NCBI RefSeq assembly: GCF_004135205.1
Contig: NZ_CP035490.1
Coordinates: 4,755,644 to 4,819,643, forward strand
Direction of reading: 5' to 3'
DNA: 64,000 nt
DNA from: Hahella sp. KA22
GTDB lineage: Bacteria > Pseudomonadota > Gammaproteobacteria > Pseudomonadales > Oleiphilaceae
Notes under the pieces: generated by a model
Seen by the model: only the letters and a program-made list of their open reading frames with translations
Database searches by the model: none
Told to the model about the DNA's origin: nothing
Part shown: positions 10,113-19,242 of the stretch, piece after piece
Position numbering within the stretch: position 1 is the stretch's first letter
Layout: each line of letters begins with the position of its first letter
Made by a program: the position numbers and the translations under genes

Positions 10113-10234
10113 CAGTCCCACCCAGCTATCAAATCCTTAGATTAAATATAGCTTATAGGACAGGGAGAGCCGCAAGTAGCTAAATGAGTGAAGGACGAGA
10201 AGAGGCGCGGCGAGAGAAAGGATGAGAAGGAAGC

Positions 10235-10255
10235 GGCGGGAGGCTGACTCCCGCC
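10235..10255 (-). terminator. Terminator-like hairpin downstream of mlaA
   Basis: A perfect 8-bp stem GGCGGGAG / CTCCCGCC (10235-10242 and 10248-10255) with a 5-base loop lies 8 bases after the mlaA stop. The following minus-strand sequence is pyrimidine-rich (GCTTCCTTCTC) rather than a pure U tract. Confidence 0.55.
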
Positions 10256-10263
10256 AGACAGAC

Positions 10264-10989
10264 TCAATAGTCTTCGTCGAAGTCGTCGGAGGTAAAGGGA
10301 TCTTCGATCTTGCCATCGTTAATCAGGAACTCACGCTGCTGCAGATAAGCGTTTCTGACGAAGGTATAACGATCGCCCTGAATCAGATTCTCCGCCGGAA
10401 TAATATCAGCGCGCTTATCAACAATGCGGGTTGCGCTGGCGAAATACCTTTCCGGCTCAGAGAAGAGATACCCTACCGGGTCCGCATAACTGTCAGGAAT
10501 GCGGCCGATAGTGTCGGTAACGGTGCCCGGCCCCAGAAACGGCAGCATTAGATAATTGCCCTGGGGTACACCCCAGTAACTAAGCGTCTGACCGAAATCC
10601 TCTTTGTCGACGGAAATATCAAAGGCCGTCGCCACATCGAACAGACCGCCTACTCCCCAAGTGCTGTTAAACATGATGCGACTGGCCGTCGCTGCGGCCT
10701 CGTGATGCTTCAACTGCAGAATATTGTTGGCCAACGTGACGACATCGCCTAGGTTGCCGAAAAAGTTCGTAATTGAGCGATCGACGACTTCCGGCGTCAC
10801 CGCCCGGTAGCCTTTAGCGACGGGACGCAGAAAGTAGTCGTCCAGAAATTCGTTAAAGGCGAAAACCTTTCTATTGTAAGATTCCCACGGGTCCTGTGGG
10901 TGAGAGGCCATCGCCCCTGCGGGTGCGGCCATTGACAATAACAAAACGGCGGACAAACGCCTTGTGTGCTGCGGTTTACTCGTATCCAT
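10264..10989 (-). CDS. mlaA: MlaA/VacJ family phospholipid-transport protein
   Basis: A 241-residue MlaA family protein. The DPWESYNRKVFAFN motif near the mature N-terminus and the RIPDSYADP motif in the C-terminal half are family signatures. MlaA sits in the outer membrane with porins and passes mislocalised outer-leaflet phospholipids to the MlaC/MlaFEDB retrograde system. Unlike E. coli VacJ there is no lipobox cysteine; the signal peptide ends in a signal-peptidase-I-like Ala-Met-Ala site, as in the Pseudomonas form as I recall it. The C-terminal tail is acidic. ATG 10989 is chosen over an upstream GTG at 10998 because it gives a normal signal peptide. No other mla genes are in the window. 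Confidence 0.87.
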   Translation of the reverse strand: MDTSKPQHTRRLSAVLLLSMAAPAGAMASHPQDPWESYNRKVFAFNEFLDDYFLRPVAKGYRAVTPEVVDRSITNFFGNLGDVVTLANNILQLKHHEAAATASRIMFNSTWGVGGLFDVATAFDISVDKEDFGQTLSYWGVPQGNYLMLPFLGPGTVTDTIGRIPDSYADPVGYLFSEPERYFASATRIVDKRADIIPAENLIQGDRYTFVRNAYLQQREFLINDGKIEDPFTSDDFDEDY

Positions 10990-11523
10990 AAATCCCACTT
11001 AAGCGCCTTGGGGGCTCTCTGTATTCTTCAGTCTGGCTTAACTTCGGCGGTATTCAAGACTCTCAAAGTTTCCGTCTTCTTGCGGCGACCTCTCAACGTC
11101 GTCGCTATGCGGAATACTGAACTGGCCGCGGGCGCTTATTTTTATTGGATATGGCGGCGGATTGGCTCAAAGGCCCGATTAATATGCGGGCTAACTCACA
11201 TTTTTGCAACGGCCGAGCAGTCTACCTGACAAAGTATCCACTTCAAAGTAGGTATTCCTCTGTAGCCCGGGCTTTATGGTTCGCAAACTCAACCTGAGCC
11301 AATTAACGCAGTTCCCGTCCGAGAGTCTGTCTCAAAATGACATTTATGAATAGTTACAGTTCAATGAAACGGGTTGCATCGGCTATGCAGAAAAAGAGGA
11401 GTCAGACCCAGAAATGAAAAAGCCGCGACGCAATCGCCACGGCCAGTGTCTAGTCCTGAAGTAGGTGTCAACCTATTTCAGGACGGGTCACAGAGAAAAG
11501 AAAGGGCTGGATTTCAGACTGGA
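10990..11523. other. 534-base region without a recognisable gene
   Basis: Lies between two minus-strand genes, so it should hold the mlaA promoter and the end of the fabH-like transcript. The only strong structure is the 14-bp inverted repeat at 11453-11484. Short open frames on the plus strand (10966-11229 and 11374-11556) overlap the neighbouring genes and show no family resemblance or good start signals. No tRNA-like or known RNA fold was recognised. Confidence 0.5.
11453..11484. repeat. 14-bp inverted repeat (hairpin)
   Basis: Arms 11453-11466 and 11471-11484 pair over 14 positions with one G-T pair and a 4-base loop. It lies 39 bases after the fabH-like stop and could be a terminator or a mRNA 3'-end stabiliser, but neither strand has an adjacent T tract. 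Confidence 0.6.
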
Positions 11524-12645
11524 TCAAACCTTGCGGACAATAATGCTGCCTGCTGAATAGCCCGCGCCAAAGGAGCAAATCACGCCTAATGCACCGCCAT
11601 TCAGGTCCTGTTTGTTCAGATGAAATGCGATGATAGAACCGGCTGAGCTGGTGTTGGCGTACGTGTCCAAAATGGTCGGCGCTTCCTCATCCGTCGCTTC
11701 CCGCCCTAACACCCTCTTTGAAATCAGTTGATTCATGCTCAAATTGGCCTGATGCAACCACATGCGGTTCAGCCTGGAGGCGTCGATATCGTTGCTGGCC
11801 AGATGCTCCACAATCATCTCAGAGACCATTGGCACCACTTCTTTAAACACCTTGCGCCCATTCTGGACGAAGAGCTTATCTGGCTTGCCAATCCCGGACT
11901 CGTCGCAACGATTCAAGAAGCCGAAGTTGTTGCGGATATTGTTGGAGAACAGTGTTTTAAGCTTGGTTCCGATAACCGCGAACTGGTGTTGGCTGGTCGC
12001 AGTCTCCGCCTTTTCCAGAATAATCGCCGTACAGGCGTCGCCAAAGATAAAGTGGCTGTCGCGATCTCTGAAATTCAGGTGGCTGGAGCAAATTTCCGGA
12101 TTCACCACCAATACCGCGCGAGCCGAACCGGATTCAATCGCGTTGACCGCAGCCTGAATGCCGAAAGTGGCGGAGGAGCAGGCGACATTCATGTCGTAGG
12201 CGAAACCGTCAATGCCCAAAGCGCTCTGCACTTCCACCGCTACGGCGGGATAAGCGCGCTGCAGGTTTGAACAGGCGACAATGACCGCATCAACATCTTC
12301 GGGGGTCTTGCCCGCTTCAGCCATGGCTTTTTTCGCCGCATCGATCGCCATTTCACACTGTACGCTTGGCTCTTCGTTGCTGCGCTCCGGGATATAAGGA
12401 TGCATGCGATCTACATCCAGTACGCCCTCTTTGTCCAGAACGTAGCGACTTTTGATGCCGGATGCTTTGACGATAAAATCAGCCGAGGATTCTTGTAGCG
12501 CGGCGACTTCCCCTGACTCGATTTTCTCTTTGTTCTCTTCGTTAAAACGTTGCACATAGGCGTTAAACGAAGCCACCAGCTCTTCATTGGAAATGCTGTA
12601 AGCCGGGGTAAACAGGCCCGTGCCGCTAATGACTACAGAACTCAC
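11524..12645 (-). CDS. Beta-ketoacyl-ACP synthase III (FabH-like, long form)
   Basis: A 373-residue thiolase-fold synthase with the FabH catalytic triad: Cys156 (in MNVACSSATF), His298 (in WLHQAN) and Asn331 (in TYANTSSAG). It should condense an acyl-CoA with malonyl-ACP to start fatty-acid chains, or act on a specialised acyl donor. It is about 55 residues longer than E. coli FabH (317), mostly through an insertion near residues 28-90, and so belongs to the long FabH2-like group rather than the canonical fabH next to plsX-fabD. The start is GTG, supported by an AGAGG Shine-Dalgarno about 9 bases upstream. It stands alone, with no acyl-carrier or other fab genes nearby. Confidence 0.85.
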   Translation of the reverse strand: MSSVVISGTGLFTPAYSISNEELVASFNAYVQRFNEENKEKIESGEVAALQESSADFIVKASGIKSRYVLDKEGVLDVDRMHPYIPERSNEEPSVQCEMAIDAAKKAMAEAGKTPEDVDAVIVACSNLQRAYPAVAVEVQSALGIDGFAYDMNVACSSATFGIQAAVNAIESGSARAVLVVNPEICSSHLNFRDRDSHFIFGDACTAIILEKAETATSQHQFAVIGTKLKTLFSNNIRNNFGFLNRCDESGIGKPDKLFVQNGRKVFKEVVPMVSEMIVEHLASNDIDASRLNRMWLHQANLSMNQLISKRVLGREATDEEAPTILDTYANTSSAGSIIAFHLNKQDLNGGALGVICSFGAGYSAGSIIVRKV

Positions 12646-12713
12646 GATTCAGCCTCTACTTATTTAATTAGTTATTGCACTCGCGTATTGACGAGAAATC
12701 TTAGCACATAACA

Positions 12714-12744
12714 GCGCCGGGGCTGGATGAATTTGCCCCGGCGC
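12714..12744 (-). terminator. Terminator-like hairpin downstream of hrpA
   Basis: A perfect 10-bp GC-rich stem (12714-12723 with 12735-12744) and an 11-base loop lie 37 bases after the hrpA stop. There is no U tract, so termination would depend on Rho or the hairpin may simply protect the 3' end. Confidence 0.45.
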
Positions 12745-12781
12745 GCTCAGAAGAGTGTGACCATTATGTTAAGAAGCGGAA

Positions 12782-15700
12782 TTAAATTCGGACTTTTTCC
12801 CATTGCTTCTGAAGCTTCTTCTCCGACACGCTCATGAGCGTGCCGAGCTTCTGCGCAAAATAGGAGACCCGGAACTCTTCCAACATCCAGCGGAAATTGG
12901 CCAGCTCTTCATCCACATAGCCTTCCCGCTGGTGCTTCTCTTTTCTCGCGTTATATTGCGACCACAGGGTCTCGAACATCAGCTGGAACTGACGCTCCAG
13001 GGTGATCTGCCTTGGCATCTTGTCCAACCGCTCCTCGATTGCAGCGAGGTAGCGCGGGTATTGCCGCAACCATTCCAACGGCGCTTCCGTGAGAAACCCG
13101 GGGTACACCAAGTGCTGCAGTTGCCGTTTTACATCCCCCAGGAACATCGCCAGCGCCAAAACCGTGCTCTTACTCAGGGATTTGGTTATGCGGTGATAGC
13201 CCTGCAAAATTTCATGCAGCAACAACGCAAGCTCTTCCGCTTTGGGGATCAAATCCGCCTTATACTGCTGCACCCGTCGATTGAACTCATCCGCGTTGGC
13301 GATCGCAGGTTTGTCTTTAAGGAAGACCTCTATACAGGCGGTCAATGCAAGCTCGTCCACCAAACCGTCCAGTTTCCCGGTTGGCGCATAATACAGCCCA
13401 ATCTCCTTCAATTTGGGCAGATTCTTCTTCAGATACTTGACCGTATCCGCCAGCTTGAGCATGATCAGCCGCGCCATGCCAAGACGGTGTTGCGCCTGCG
13501 CAAAGCCAGCGTCGAACGCTGACTTTAACGCCACGGATGTTCCCTGGTCCTGCAAATAGGGATACAGAAACAGACTGGCGCCCGCCTGACTGACGGCGAC
13601 TTTCTCCTGCATGGCGCCGAAGCTCCATTCAGTCAGCCCTGTCTGCTCTTTGAATAAGGTTCCAGATTCCTGCGCCAGCTTTTCCAGGCGCCCTTCAAGC
13701 CTTTTTACCAGCTCATGGTAATCTCGGCCCTGGTCGATTACGCCGCCCTGACTATCCACTACCTGGATATTCATACGCAGATGAGGCGGCAGCAGGGATT
13801 CATCCCATTGCTCAGGGGCGACCTGCATGCCAGTCATTTTGCGCAGTTGCTCTCCCAACGCCAAAGACATGGGATGGTTATCCGGAGCCATGGCGTCACT
13901 GGCCGCCTTGGCGAAATCAGGGACCGGCACAAAGTTTTTCCGGATCGCTTTCGGCAGTGAGCGAATCAACGCCTCGCACTTCTCTTTGCGCATTCCGGGG
14001 GCAAGCCAATCCAAGAGCCCTACCGGCGCTTGCGCCATCGCAGCGGCGGGCATGCGCACCGTCACCCCATCGTCTTTCGCGCCCGGCTCGAACTTGTAGC
14101 TCAGCTGAAATTGCTGCCCATTCCACAACAATGCGTCTGGAAACTGCTCTTCCAACTTCACTTCGGGCAGTACGCGCAGCAGCGCTTCCGGCGATAACAG
14201 CAACGCCTTTTTGTCGCCATCCGACAAGCGTTTGTACCAATACTCCAACCCTTTGACGGTGGTGATGTCCGCGGGCAGCTGCTCATCGTAAAACTGGAAC
14301 AGCACTTCATCATCAACCAACAGGTCGCGACGACGGGCTTTGGCTTCTATCTGCTCCACTTCTTCCCGGCACTCCGCATTGTGCAGAATAAACGGCAGGC
14401 GACTGTTGATCTCGCCTTCAATAAGCCCTTCCCTTATCAGCGCCTCGCGACTGAACTGCGGATCAATGCGCCCGTAGCTCACCTGGCGACGGGGCACGAC
14501 AATCAGGCCATACAGTGAGACCTGCTGAAACGCCAACGCCTCACCACGCTTCTTCGACCAGTGCGGCTCCAGATAACTGCTCTTCAGCAGTTGCGGCGCG
14601 ACTTTTTCAATCCAGCCGGGCTCCATGCGAGCGACTGTGCGGGCGAACAGACGACTGGTTTCCACCACTTCCGCCGACATAATCCAGTTCGGGGCCTTTT
14701 TCCGCACTTTCGATCCCGGAAAGATCACAAATTTGCGCTGACGTGGACCGGCGTACTCGCCTTTTTCGTCTTTCTGGCCAATTTGGGTAATCAACCCCGC
14801 CAATAGAGCCTGATGCAGCTCGTCATAAGCGGCGGGCTCCGTGTTTTCTTTGTAGCTTTGCTCATGGCAGAGCAATAGCAGCTGGCGATGCGTATCGCGC
14901 CACTCGCGCATTCTCAGGAACGACAGGAAGTTTTTCTTACAGTAGTTGCGCAGTTGATTCGCGCTCAGTTCCTGACGCTGCGCCTCATAACCGTTCCACA
15001 GGTTCAGCAGACTGACGAAGTCGGATTGCTCATCCGCCCACTGTGCGTGTTTCTCATCCGCCGCCTGCTGGAATTCCATGGGGCGCTCGCGTGGGTCCTG
15101 CACCGCCAGCGCCGATACAATGATCAGCATTTCTTTCAGGCAATGTCCTTCCGCAGCCGCCACCAGCATCCGCGCTAGGCGGGGGTCAATGGGGAAACGC
15201 GCCAGGGTCCGCCCTATCGCCGTCATCTGCCGTTGCGCGTTTACCGCGCCCAGCTCTTCCAGCAACTTATAGCCGTCATTGATATAACGCTTGTCCGGCT
15301 TCTGCATGAAAGGGAACTTCTGGATATCACCCAGACGCAATGAGAGCATCTGAAGAATGACCGACGCCAGATTGGTGCGCAGAATTTCCGGATCAGTGAA
15401 GGGGTCGCGACCGACGAAGTCCTCTTCAGAGTACAGACGGAAGCACACGCCTTCGGACACCCGCCCACAGCGCCCTTTTCGCTGTTCGGCGCTGGCCTGC
15501 GAAATCGCCTCTATCGGCAGTCGTTGCACTTTGGAGCGATAAGAATAACGGCTGATGCGCACTTGTCCGGGGTCGATCACATAACGAATGCCCGGCACCG
15601 TCAGGGAGGTTTCCGCCACGTTGGTGGAAACGACGATGCGACGACCGCCGTGAGACTGAAAGATTCGGTTCTGTTCCTGATTACTGAGGCGGGCGTATAA

Positions 15701-16654
15701 AGGAAGGATTTCCGTGTTACGGAACTCTTCCTTGCGCAGCCGCTGCGCCGTCTCGCGGATTTCTCGTTCGCCCACCATGAATATCAGGATATCCCCGGGC
15801 GGTTTACGTTGTTCCCGCTCCATCTTTTCGATTTCCCGAACCACATGCACAACGCCATCCTGCAGACCGATATCCACCTCGTCGTCCATGGTGGTCAAGG
15901 GACGGTAATGCAGCTCCACCGGATAGGTGCGGCCGGAGACTTCCACCACTGGCGCGCCGCTAAAATGCTCGGAAAAACGGTCAAGGTCGATCGTGGCGGA
16001 GGTAATAATAACTTTGAGATCAGGACGCTTCGGCAGGAGGTTTTTCAGGTAGCCAATCAGAAAATCGATGTTTAACGAGCGCTCATGGGCTTCATCGATA
16101 ATGATTGTGTCATAACGATTGAGGAAACGGTCATTCTGGGTTTCCGCCAGCAGTATTCCGTCCGTCATCAACTTCACCAACGTGCTATCGTCGGTATGAT
16201 CGGTAAATCGGACCTGATACCCCACCTGTTTGCCAACTTCGCAGCTCAGCTCTTCTGCAATGCGGTTGGCTACGGAGCGCGCCGCCAGACGACGAGGCTG
16301 CGTGTGGCCGATCAAGCCATCCACGCCGCGCCCCAGATCCAGACAGATTTTTGGCAACTGCGTGGTTTTACCCGAGCCGGTCTCACCGGCGATGATAACC
16401 ACCTGATTTTCAGAGATGGCTTTTTTGATTTCTTCCAGCTTATCGACGACAGGCAGATTATCTGGATACCGCACCTGCGGCATCGCTTGCAGGCGCGTCG
16501 CCCGAACTTCCATAGAACGCAGTGTTGCGCGCCAGAACTTTTCAACGTCCTTTTCCGCAACACAACCCTTTGCGATTTCCCGCCACTGCCTCTGCAATCT
16601 AAAACGATCTTTGATTAACACCAGGGACGGGTCAAAACGAGACTCACTCGACAT
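12782..16654 (-). CDS. hrpA: ATP-dependent RNA helicase HrpA
   Basis: A 1290-residue DEAH-box helicase; E. coli HrpA has 1300. Walker A is GETGSGKT (90-97) and the DEAH box is at 187-190. Motif VI lies in QRKGRCGR. The helicase core is followed by winged-helix and ratchet domains and the long HrpA-specific C-terminal DUF3418 region, ending in WEKVRI. HrpA acts in the cytoplasm in mRNA processing and has been tied to rescue of stalled or collided ribosomes. The ATG at 16654 gives the normal N-terminus. The gene is flanked by non-coding gaps on both sides and is probably transcribed alone. Confidence 0.95.
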   Translation of the reverse strand: MSSESRFDPSLVLIKDRFRLQRQWREIAKGCVAEKDVEKFWRATLRSMEVRATRLQAMPQVRYPDNLPVVDKLEEIKKAISENQVVIIAGETGSGKTTQLPKICLDLGRGVDGLIGHTQPRRLAARSVANRIAEELSCEVGKQVGYQVRFTDHTDDSTLVKLMTDGILLAETQNDRFLNRYDTIIIDEAHERSLNIDFLIGYLKNLLPKRPDLKVIITSATIDLDRFSEHFSGAPVVEVSGRTYPVELHYRPLTTMDDEVDIGLQDGVVHVVREIEKMEREQRKPPGDILIFMVGEREIRETAQRLRKEEFRNTEILPLYARLSNQEQNRIFQSHGGRRIVVSTNVAETSLTVPGIRYVIDPGQVRISRYSYRSKVQRLPIEAISQASAEQRKGRCGRVSEGVCFRLYSEEDFVGRDPFTDPEILRTNLASVILQMLSLRLGDIQKFPFMQKPDKRYINDGYKLLEELGAVNAQRQMTAIGRTLARFPIDPRLARMLVAAAEGHCLKEMLIIVSALAVQDPRERPMEFQQAADEKHAQWADEQSDFVSLLNLWNGYEAQRQELSANQLRNYCKKNFLSFLRMREWRDTHRQLLLLCHEQSYKENTEPAAYDELHQALLAGLITQIGQKDEKGEYAGPRQRKFVIFPGSKVRKKAPNWIMSAEVVETSRLFARTVARMEPGWIEKVAPQLLKSSYLEPHWSKKRGEALAFQQVSLYGLIVVPRRQVSYGRIDPQFSREALIREGLIEGEINSRLPFILHNAECREEVEQIEAKARRRDLLVDDEVLFQFYDEQLPADITTVKGLEYWYKRLSDGDKKALLLSPEALLRVLPEVKLEEQFPDALLWNGQQFQLSYKFEPGAKDDGVTVRMPAAAMAQAPVGLLDWLAPGMRKEKCEALIRSLPKAIRKNFVPVPDFAKAASDAMAPDNHPMSLALGEQLRKMTGMQVAPEQWDESLLPPHLRMNIQVVDSQGGVIDQGRDYHELVKRLEGRLEKLAQESGTLFKEQTGLTEWSFGAMQEKVAVSQAGASLFLYPYLQDQGTSVALKSAFDAGFAQAQHRLGMARLIMLKLADTVKYLKKNLPKLKEIGLYYAPTGKLDGLVDELALTACIEVFLKDKPAIANADEFNRRVQQYKADLIPKAEELALLLHEILQGYHRITKSLSKSTVLALAMFLGDVKRQLQHLVYPGFLTEAPLEWLRQYPRYLAAIEERLDKMPRQITLERQFQLMFETLWSQYNARKEKHQREGYVDEELANFRWMLEEFRVSYFAQKLGTLMSVSEKKLQKQWEKVRI

Positions 16655-17062
16655 GTAATATACTTTTTAACCAATACTAATTCAGGATGCGGATGTTAGC
16701 GGGAAACGGGTTAATAGTTAAGCGGTAAATGGGATAGCGCAATCACGCAACGACTTGAAATCCATGCAGAGATTCACGCAATTTGTACTCACAAAATATT
16801 GCCGCTGGGCGCGACTAACCACGACATCAAGTTTCATTATTTTATTATTAATCAGGCAGACAAATAGCTTCCTTCTATTTGTCTGCAACGACAGGGCCTG
16901 CACAGGTCAGGCCCTGTCTCCCGCGGCTAGCCGCCGCGCAGGCGCATCCATGCGCCTAGTTATTAACATGCCAATATCATTGCCATATTAATAATGACAC
17001 TGGTTGCTCTCTTAACTCTTCACAGAAAATTTAATAAGTGCGGCGCAAAGTCCAAGGTAACA
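16655..17062. other. 408-base region with a block of hairpins
   Basis: Lies between two minus-strand genes: downstream of the VanZ-like gene and upstream of hrpA. Four consecutive perfect inverted repeats fill 16856-16957 (separate entry). The hrpA promoter should be near 16655-16850, which is AT-rich. A 78-residue open frame at 16755-16991 crosses the hairpins and is not credible as a gene. Confidence 0.55.
16856..16957. repeat. Cluster of four back-to-back perfect inverted repeats
   Basis: Four perfect dyads follow each other in about 100 bases: 12-bp arms at 16856-16867/16875-16886 (GCAGACAAATAG), 11-bp arms at 16890-16900/16908-16918 (GACAGGGCCTG), a 12-bp loopless palindrome at 16923-16934 (GCGGCTAGCCGC), and 7-bp arms at 16940-16946/16951-16957 (AGGCGCA). 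Loops are 7, 7, 0 and 4 bases. None has an adjacent T tract. Possible roles are tandem Rho-assisted termination, a structured small RNA, or a remnant of a small palindromic element. Confidence 0.8.
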
Positions 17063-17452
17063 TTAAGACTCAGTCGTCTTTTTGGCGGACAGCAATAGCG
17101 TCACCCAGGAAAAAAATGCAATGCCGACCACATCCGCCATGACATCGGTGATGTCCAGCGTGCGGGACGGGAAGAACGCCTGCGTCAGTTCTTCGCCTAT
17201 TGCGAATGTAAGCACGCAAATCGCGCCAACATAGAGAGGAATCGGCCCCAGTTTAAGATGCTTGGTTTTAAAGGCGAAGTTAGCGGCCAGAGTCAGGACG
17301 CCAAACAAACAAAAGTGCCCCAGTTTATCACCGTAGGGAATGGATTGGACGAAGTCGAAGAAAATGCTCGCTCCGCCGGTATCCGCCAGATAAATAATCC
17401 AAAGAATAAACGCCAGAAACCCAAGGGCGAACAGACTGACCGCTTTCTGCAT
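17063..17452 (-). CDS. VanZ-like family membrane protein
   Basis: A 129-residue integral membrane protein with about four helices. The motif DKLGHFCLFGVLTL and the acidic IGEELTQAF..R..DITDVMADVVG are the VanZ-like/phosphotransbutyrylase signature. The family is named after a teicoplanin-resistance protein, but most members have no known function; no resistance role is implied here. ATG 17452 is used; the in-frame TTG at 17458 adds only two residues. It lies upstream of the hairpin block and is separated from fadD by a bidirectional terminator. Confidence 0.8.
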   Translation of the reverse strand: MQKAVSLFALGFLAFILWIIYLADTGGASIFFDFVQSIPYGDKLGHFCLFGVLTLAANFAFKTKHLKLGPIPLYVGAICVLTFAIGEELTQAFFPSRTLDITDVMADVVGIAFFSWVTLLLSAKKTTES

Positions 17453-17502
17453 AACCAATTAACAACGCTCTACAACTGAAAGAACCCGCCTTTAATAACA
17501 CA

Positions 17503-17526
17503 AAAAGCGGGCTCTCGCCCGCTTTT
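17503..17526. terminator. Bidirectional Rho-independent terminator
   Basis: A 10-bp stem AAAAGCGGGC / GCCCGCTTTT (17503-17512 and 17517-17526) with a 4-base loop has an A run on one side and a T run on the other. In this context it ends the minus-strand fadD transcript and shields the VanZ-like gene. Confidence 0.9.
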
Positions 17527-17553
17527 CAGCTTTCTTGAACTCGTCACGCAGAG

Positions 17554-19242
17554 CTACGCCGCTTTGTCTTTCTGCTTTTTGATTTCTTCGTCGCGCAGTT
17601 CCCGGCGCAGAATCTTGCCGACATTGGTTTTCGGCAATTCATCGCGGAATTCTATGGTTTTAGGCACCTTGTAAGCTGTCAGGCGTTCGCGACAGAACTC
17701 TTTCAGGGCGCTTTCAGTCAGGTTGGGATTGCTCTTCACAACGAACACTTTCACCACTTCGCCGCTTTTCAGATCAGGTACGCCAATCGCCGCGCACTCA
17801 ACCACATCCGGATGACTGGTGACCACATCTTCAATTTCGTTGGGATAGACGTTGAAACCAGACACCAGGATCATATCTTTCTTACGATCCACGATACGCA
17901 GATAGCCGTCGTTCTGCACCATGGCGATATCGCCGGTTTTCAGCCAGCCGTCTTCAGTCATGGTTTTGGCGGTCTCATCCGGACGCTGCCAATAACCTTT
18001 CATGACCTGAGGACCTTTGACGCACAGTTCGCCTACTTCCCCAACGGTAAGATCTTTACCTTCATCGTCCATGATTTTCACCATGGTATTGGGAATCGGC
18101 AGACCGATAGTGCCGATTTGGATGGCGTTCATGGGGTTGATGGAAACCACTGGCGAGGTTTCTGTCATACCATAGCCTTCCGTCACATCACATCCGGTGA
18201 CCTTTTTCCACATTTTCGCCGTATCGCTGGTCAGCGCCATTCCTCCGGCGGCAGTCACCTTCAGAGAAGTAAAATCCAGCTCCTGGAATTTTTCATTGTT
18301 GCAAAGCGCCACGAACAGCGTGTTGATCCCCAGGAACGCCGTGAATTTCCATTTGCCCAGCTCTTTGATAAAGCCGTCGAAATCCCGCGGGTTGGGAATC
18401 AAAATACTGTGGTTGCCGGTATCCAGCATGACGCCGCAATTCATGGTGAAAGAATAAATGTGGTACAGCGGCAGTGGGGCAATGACGGTCTCAATGGCTT
18501 CGCCCAGACGCACCGTCAGTAGCGGCTTCAATTGCGCCACGTTGGAAACCAGATTCCGGTGAGTCAGCATCGCGCCTTTGGCGACGCCGGTCGTGCCGCC
18601 GGTGTACTGCAACACCGCGATATCTTCGGGGTTCACGTCGACAGGCTTGAAGGTGTAGCGCGCGCCCATGGACATGACTTTAGTGAACGGGACCGCATTG
18701 GGAATATTATATGGCGGCACCATTTTCTTGACGTACTTGATCGCCGCGTTCATCACCATACGTTTGATTGGCGGATGCATGTCCGGAATCTGCGCCACGA
18801 TGACGTGTTCCACGCCGGTGTGGGGAAGCACTTCCTGCGCCTGCGAAGCCATGTTGGCCAGAACCACCAGCGCCTTGGCGCCGGAGTCGTTGAACTGATG
18901 CTCCATTTCCCGCGGGGTATAAAGCGGGTTAGTGTTAACCACGATCAGTCCCGCCCGCATGGCGCCGAAAACAGCGATCGGATATTGCAGCAGGTTAGGC
19001 ATCTGGATGGCGATACGGTCGCCGGGCTTCAGGTTGGTTTCATTCTGCAGGTAGGCGGCGAATGCGCGCGTGTGCTTCTCCATTTCGCCATATGTCATGG
19101 TGGCGCCGACGGCAGTAAACGCTGGTTTGTCCGCGTATCGTTTACATGCCTGCTCGAACATGTCGACAACCGATTTGTATTTCCCCAATTCAACTTCGGA
19201 TGGAACTCCGGGGGGATATTTATCCTTGAAAAAATTATCCAT
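17554..19242 (-). CDS. fadD: Long-chain fatty acid-CoA ligase FadD
   Basis: A 562-residue acyl-CoA synthetase, close to E. coli FadD (561). The AMP-binding P-loop YTGGTTGVAKG is at 213-223; the motifs YGMTE, GELCVKGPQVMKGYW, GWLKTGD and the C-terminal KTNVGKILRRELR with the catalytic lysine are all present. It activates imported long-chain fatty acids to acyl-CoA at the inner face of the membrane, the entry step to beta-oxidation. The start is supported by an AGGAG Shine-Dalgarno 8 bases upstream. It is divergent from a probable acylglycerol lipase, with a palindromic candidate operator in between. It ends at the terminator at 17503-17526. Confidence 0.94.
   Translation of the reverse strand: MDNFFKDKYPPGVPSEVELGKYKSVVDMFEQACKRYADKPAFTAVGATMTYGEMEKHTRAFAAYLQNETNLKPGDRIAIQMPNLLQYPIAVFGAMRAGLIVVNTNPLYTPREMEHQFNDSGAKALVVLANMASQAQEVLPHTGVEHVIVAQIPDMHPPIKRMVMNAAIKYVKKMVPPYNIPNAVPFTKVMSMGARYTFKPVDVNPEDIAVLQYTGGTTGVAKGAMLTHRNLVSNVAQLKPLLTVRLGEAIETVIAPLPLYHIYSFTMNCGVMLDTGNHSILIPNPRDFDGFIKELGKWKFTAFLGINTLFVALCNNEKFQELDFTSLKVTAAGGMALTSDTAKMWKKVTGCDVTEGYGMTETSPVVSINPMNAIQIGTIGLPIPNTMVKIMDDEGKDLTVGEVGELCVKGPQVMKGYWQRPDETAKTMTEDGWLKTGDIAMVQNDGYLRIVDRKKDMILVSGFNVYPNEIEDVVTSHPDVVECAAIGVPDLKSGEVVKVFVVKSNPNLTESALKEFCRERLTAYKVPKTIEFRDELPKTNVGKILRRELRDEEIKKQKDKAA

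Noticed and set aside
11728-12270. 180-codon plus-strand frame inside the FabH-like gene
   Set aside because: Antisense to the catalytic core with an intact triad; no independent support.
12803-13522. 239-codon plus-strand frame inside hrpA
   Set aside because: Shadow of the conserved HrpA C-terminal region; the minus-strand reading gives a clear family match.
17063-17452. Glycopeptide resistance (VanZ)
   Set aside because: The domain name is historical; no van gene cluster is present.
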